Shown here: positions 61,881-64,000 of the stretch, piece after piece
How the letters are laid out: the number at the start of each line of letters is the position of its first letter
How positions within the stretch are numbered: the first letter of the stretch is position 1
From: Roseisolibacter agri
Lineage (GTDB): Bacteria; Gemmatimonadota; Gemmatimonadetes; Gemmatimonadales; Gemmatimonadaceae
NCBI RefSeq assembly: GCF_030159095.1
Contig: NZ_BRXS01000002.1
Span: 744,001-808,000, forward strand
Direction of reading: 5' to 3'
Length of the DNA: 64,000 bases
Translations under genes and position numbers: made by a program
Notes under the pieces: model-generated
What the model was told of the DNA's origin: nothing
What the model saw: the letters and a program-made list of their open reading frames with translations, nothing else
Databases searched by the model: none

Positions 61881-63275
61881 ATGCTCCGCTCTCTCCGCCT
61901 CGCCGCGTGCATCCTCGCGCTGCCGAGCCTCGCGACCGTGCTCGGCGCGCAGCCGTCCCGGGCGCGCATCGTCGCGCGGCTCGACTCGATCGCGGGCGCG
62001 CCCGTCGCGCGCGGCGACGTCGCGGGGCTCACGGTCGTCGTGCGGCGCGGCGGCGACACGCTGCTGGCGCGCGGCTACGGCCACGTCGACCTCGCGCGCG
62101 CGGTGCCGATGACGGTCGACCGCGTCTTCCCGATCGCGTCGCTCACGAAGCAGGTCGCGGCGGCCGCGGTGCTGCGGCTGGTGGAGCGCGGCGTGGTGGG
62201 GCTGGACGACGACGTCAGGCGCCACGTGCCCGACGCGCCGACGCAGGGCCGCCGCATCACCGTGCGCCAGCTGCTGACGCACACCGCGGGGCTGCCGGAC
62301 TTCGCGGACCGGCCGGACCCGGACTCCACCCGTGCGCGCGACGTGCGCCCCATGGAGACGCTCGCGCGCGTGCGCGGGCTGCCCCTCGACTTCGCGCCCG
62401 GCACGCAGCTTCGCTACTCCAACACCGGCTACCTCCTGCTCGGCATGCTGCTGGAGCGGCACGCGGGCGTGAGCTTCGCCGAGCACGTGACGCGAACGCT
62501 GCTGCGCCCGGCGGGCGCGGCGACGGCGGGCTACTGCGGCGTGCGCGCGGGCGCGACGGCGCCGGTGTCGGGGCATCGCCGGACCCGCGAGGGGCTGCGC
62601 GTCGTCGAGCGGCCGCTGCATCCGAGCGTCGCGCACGCGGCGGGCGGCACGCACCTGTGCGCGTCGGCGCTCGACCTGGCGGCGTGGAACGACGCGCTCC
62701 ATCGCGGCCGCGTGCTGGCGCCGGCGTCCTACGCGGCGATGACGACGGGCGCGCTGGTGCGCGGCGCGGGCGCCGACACGCTGCGCGCGCGCTACGGCTT
62801 CGGCCTCGCGCTGTCGACGCTGGCGGGGCGGCGCGCGCGGCACCACGGCGGCGACGTCGGCGGCTACGCGTCCTACCTCGCGTACCTGCCCGACGACTCG
62901 CTCTCGATCGTGCTGCTGCTGAACACCGAGGGCCCGGTGCGCCACGTCGCGCTCGCCGAGCAGCTGATCGCGGCCGCGCTCGGTCCGGCGGCGCCCGAGC
63001 GCGAGACGCCGGTGCGCGCCTCGCCGGCGACGCTGGACGCGCTGGCCGGCGCGTACGGCGACGGGCCGGCCGCGTTCGCGCGCTCGGGCGACGGGCTGGC
63101 GTTCGTGTGGGATGGCGGCCCGCCGGAGCCGATGCGGCAGGTGGCGCCGCTCGCGTTCACCAATGGCGCGAGCCGGTTCACCTTCGTCGTGCGGCCGGGC
63201 GCGCCGCCGGCGGTGTGGGCCGACCTCACGTACGTCGTCGCGCGGTGGACGCGGCGCGGGGCCGCGGGGCGCTGA
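61881..63275 (+). CDS. Secreted serine hydrolase, beta-lactamase class C fold
   Basis: A 464-aa exported PF00144 hydrolase. The signal peptide is SLRLAACILALPSLATVLGAQ. All three active-site motifs are present: SxxK as SLTK (IASLTKQVAAAAVLRLVERG), YxN as YSN in LRYSNTGYLLLGMLLE, and the HxG equivalent HHGGDVGGY. The core family block LLTHTAGLPDF is also intact. A C-terminal extension (~380-464) with beta character is typical of the esterase/D-aminopeptidase-like members. It is a distant paralogue of the hydrolase at 19551, whose tyrosine and third motifs are less canonical. It stands alone, followed by a palindromic terminator. The frame is open far upstream but that part is low-complexity. 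Confidence 0.94.
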   Translation: MLRSLRLAACILALPSLATVLGAQPSRARIVARLDSIAGAPVARGDVAGLTVVVRRGGDTLLARGYGHVDLARAVPMTVDRVFPIASLTKQVAAAAVLRLVERGVVGLDDDVRRHVPDAPTQGRRITVRQLLTHTAGLPDFADRPDPDSTRARDVRPMETLARVRGLPLDFAPGTQLRYSNTGYLLLGMLLERHAGVSFAEHVTRTLLRPAGAATAGYCGVRAGATAPVSGHRRTREGLRVVERPLHPSVAHAAGGTHLCASALDLAAWNDALHRGRVLAPASYAAMTTGALVRGAGADTLRARYGFGLALSTLAGRRARHHGGDVGGYASYLAYLPDDSLSIVLLLNTEGPVRHVALAEQLIAAALGPAAPERETPVRASPATLDALAGAYGDGPAAFARSGDGLAFVWDGGPPEPMRQVAPLAFTNGASRFTFVVRPGAPPAVWADLTYVVARWTRRGAAGR

Positions 63276-63342
63276 CGCCCGTCGGGGCAGCGCGCGGGGC
63301 GCGTGACATCCGGGACGCGTGACGCCATGGGGTACGACGAAG

Positions 63343-63368
63343 GGCGGGCCATCGATCGATGGCCCGCC
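63343..63368 (+). terminator. 26-bp palindromic terminator after the hydrolase
   Basis: A perfect 26-base palindrome (GGCGGGCC arms around ATCGATCGAT) begins 68 bp after the hydrolase stop codon. It can fold into a GC-rich stem with an AT-containing tip. Confidence 0.7.
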
Positions 63369-63398
63369 TTCGTGTCGTGCGGATGACCGGGAACGGCA

Positions 63399-63450
63399 TC
63401 GCGGAGGGTGGACCGGGCGCCTCGCGGCGTGCCCGGTCCACCCTCCGCGA
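63399..63450 (-). terminator. 20-bp stem terminator of the cold-shock gene
   Basis: The arms 63399-63418 and 63431-63450 are perfectly complementary over 20 bp with a 12-base loop, immediately after the stop codon of the leftward cold-shock gene. It is the longest perfect stem in the window. Confidence 0.85.
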
Positions 63451-63458
63451 CGAGGAGC

Positions 63459-63842
63459 TCAGTAGTCCCGGCCGCCGCGCCCGCCGCCGTAGTCGCCGCC
63501 GCCGCCACGGCCGCCGCGACCGCCGCCGCCACCACCGTAGCCGCCACCACCGCCGTAGCCGCCGCCACCACCGCCGCCGCCGTAGTCACCACGGCCGCCG
63601 CGGCCGCCGCCACCGCCGCCGCCCGGGGTGCCGCCGCCGAGCCGGGTCACGTTCTCCGCCTGGGGGCCCTTCTGGCCCTGCGCCACGTCGAACTCGACCT
63701 TCTCGCCTTCGTCGAGCGACTTGTAGCCCGTTCCCTGAATCGCGGTGTGGTGGACGAACACGTCCTTGCTACCGTCCTCGGGCGCGATGAAGCCGAAGCC
63801 CTTGTCGTTGTTGAACCACTTCACGGTTCCCATCATGCGCAT
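63459..63842 (-). CDS. Cold-shock protein with Gly/Arg/Tyr-rich tail
   Basis: A 127-aa RNA-binding protein. The first ~68 residues are a complete cold-shock domain with both RNP motifs: [11 protein letters not shown] (RNP1) and DVFVHH (RNP2), opening [12 protein letters not shown]. The rest is a disordered tail of Gly-rich repeats with RGG and GGY units ([12 protein letters not shown] and similar). Bacterial Csp proteins usually stop at ~67-70 residues; this tail resembles those of plant cold-shock and glycine-rich RNA-binding proteins and could promote RNA binding or condensation. GGAG lies nine bases before ATG 63842; an ATG at 63857 would add five residues. The upstream ~140 bp to the window end may include a regulatory 5' leader. 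Confidence 0.95.
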   Translation of the reverse strand: MRMMGTVKWFNNDKGFGFIAPEDGSKDVFVHHTAIQGTGYKSLDEGEKVEFDVAQGQKGPQAENVTRLGGGTPGGGGGGGRGGRGDYGGGGGGGGYGGGGGYGGGGGGRGGRGGGGDYGGGRGGRDY

Positions 63843-64000
63843 GGTGCTCGTCTCCATACCGAGATCGTGGGGAGGAGGACCGCTCTGGCCCTCCCAACCC
63901 CGGAGTGCGCCCCGCCGGTGTGCGGGGTGTGCGGGGGCGCGGTCGTGCGGTTACAGTCTCGCCCTCCGGGATGCGTGCTTCCCATAGCAACCGGGACGCC

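Overview
The window is a 64 kb piece of a very GC-rich bacterial chromosome or large replicon with 39 supportable protein genes, no RNA genes and no CRISPR array. The gene mix points to Gemmatimonadota: a SusC/SusD pair, an orphan MacB-like permease with its PadR regulator, serine/threonine kinases ending in TolB/TPR modules, an ECF sigma factor coupled to such a kinase, and many secreted hydrolases with Ala-rich signal peptides. Acidobacteriota would be the next choice. This placement is an inference from gene content and base composition; no marker gene is present.

Layout. 0-11.4 kb: a 3373-residue CheB-CheR-(GAF/PAS)n histidine kinase, then two small unknown genes. 11.5-19.4 kb: a CHRD lipoprotein, a membrane-tethered SARP-type regulator with TPRs, an M48 metalloprotease, a YkvA-like protein, an ADOP-type permease with PadR, and a 59-residue zinc-ribbon protein. 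19.5-31.2 kb: a secreted SxxK hydrolase, an M28 peptidase, SusC/SusD, a convergent LacI regulator with a perfect palindromic operator candidate, a beta-barrel-like secreted protein and an SDR. 31.3-38.5 kb: a diguanylate cyclase, a small secreted protein, a lipoprotein cyanophycinase, a long imperfect inverted repeat, a tricorn-like S41 protease and a STAS-like protein. 38.6-46.7 kb: two ECF sigma units (one coupled to a receptor kinase, one to an anti-sigma factor with an unusual extracytoplasmic domain), then three exported proteins (unknown lipoprotein, DUF305, LVIVD). 46.8-50.5 kb: the bacterial NHEJ pair Ku-LigD. 50.6-61.0 kb: a soluble kinase with TPRs, an ABC-F ATPase, and a 1628-residue DUF4011-helicase-endonuclease resembling the single-gene antiphage factor Hhe. 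Converging on it is a coupled three-gene cluster that includes a possible immunity-type protein. 61.0-64 kb: an 860-bp stretch without a convincing gene, a second SxxK hydrolase, and a cold-shock protein with a long Gly/Arg/Tyr tail.

How the genes work together. The window is dominated by sensing (giant kinase, two ECF units, two Ser/Thr kinases, SARP-TPR regulator, diguanylate cyclase, LacI, PadR) and by extracytoplasmic nutrient turnover (M28, S41, M48, cyanophycinase, two beta-lactamase-fold hydrolases, SusC/D). The strongest candidates for new biology are the ABC-F/DUF4011-helicase locus with its converging small-gene cluster, the giant modular kinase, the inverted repeat at 34.5 kb, and the anti-sigma factor with a secretin-like domain. 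Several intergenic hairpins are near-perfect and probably act as terminators, some shared by convergent genes.
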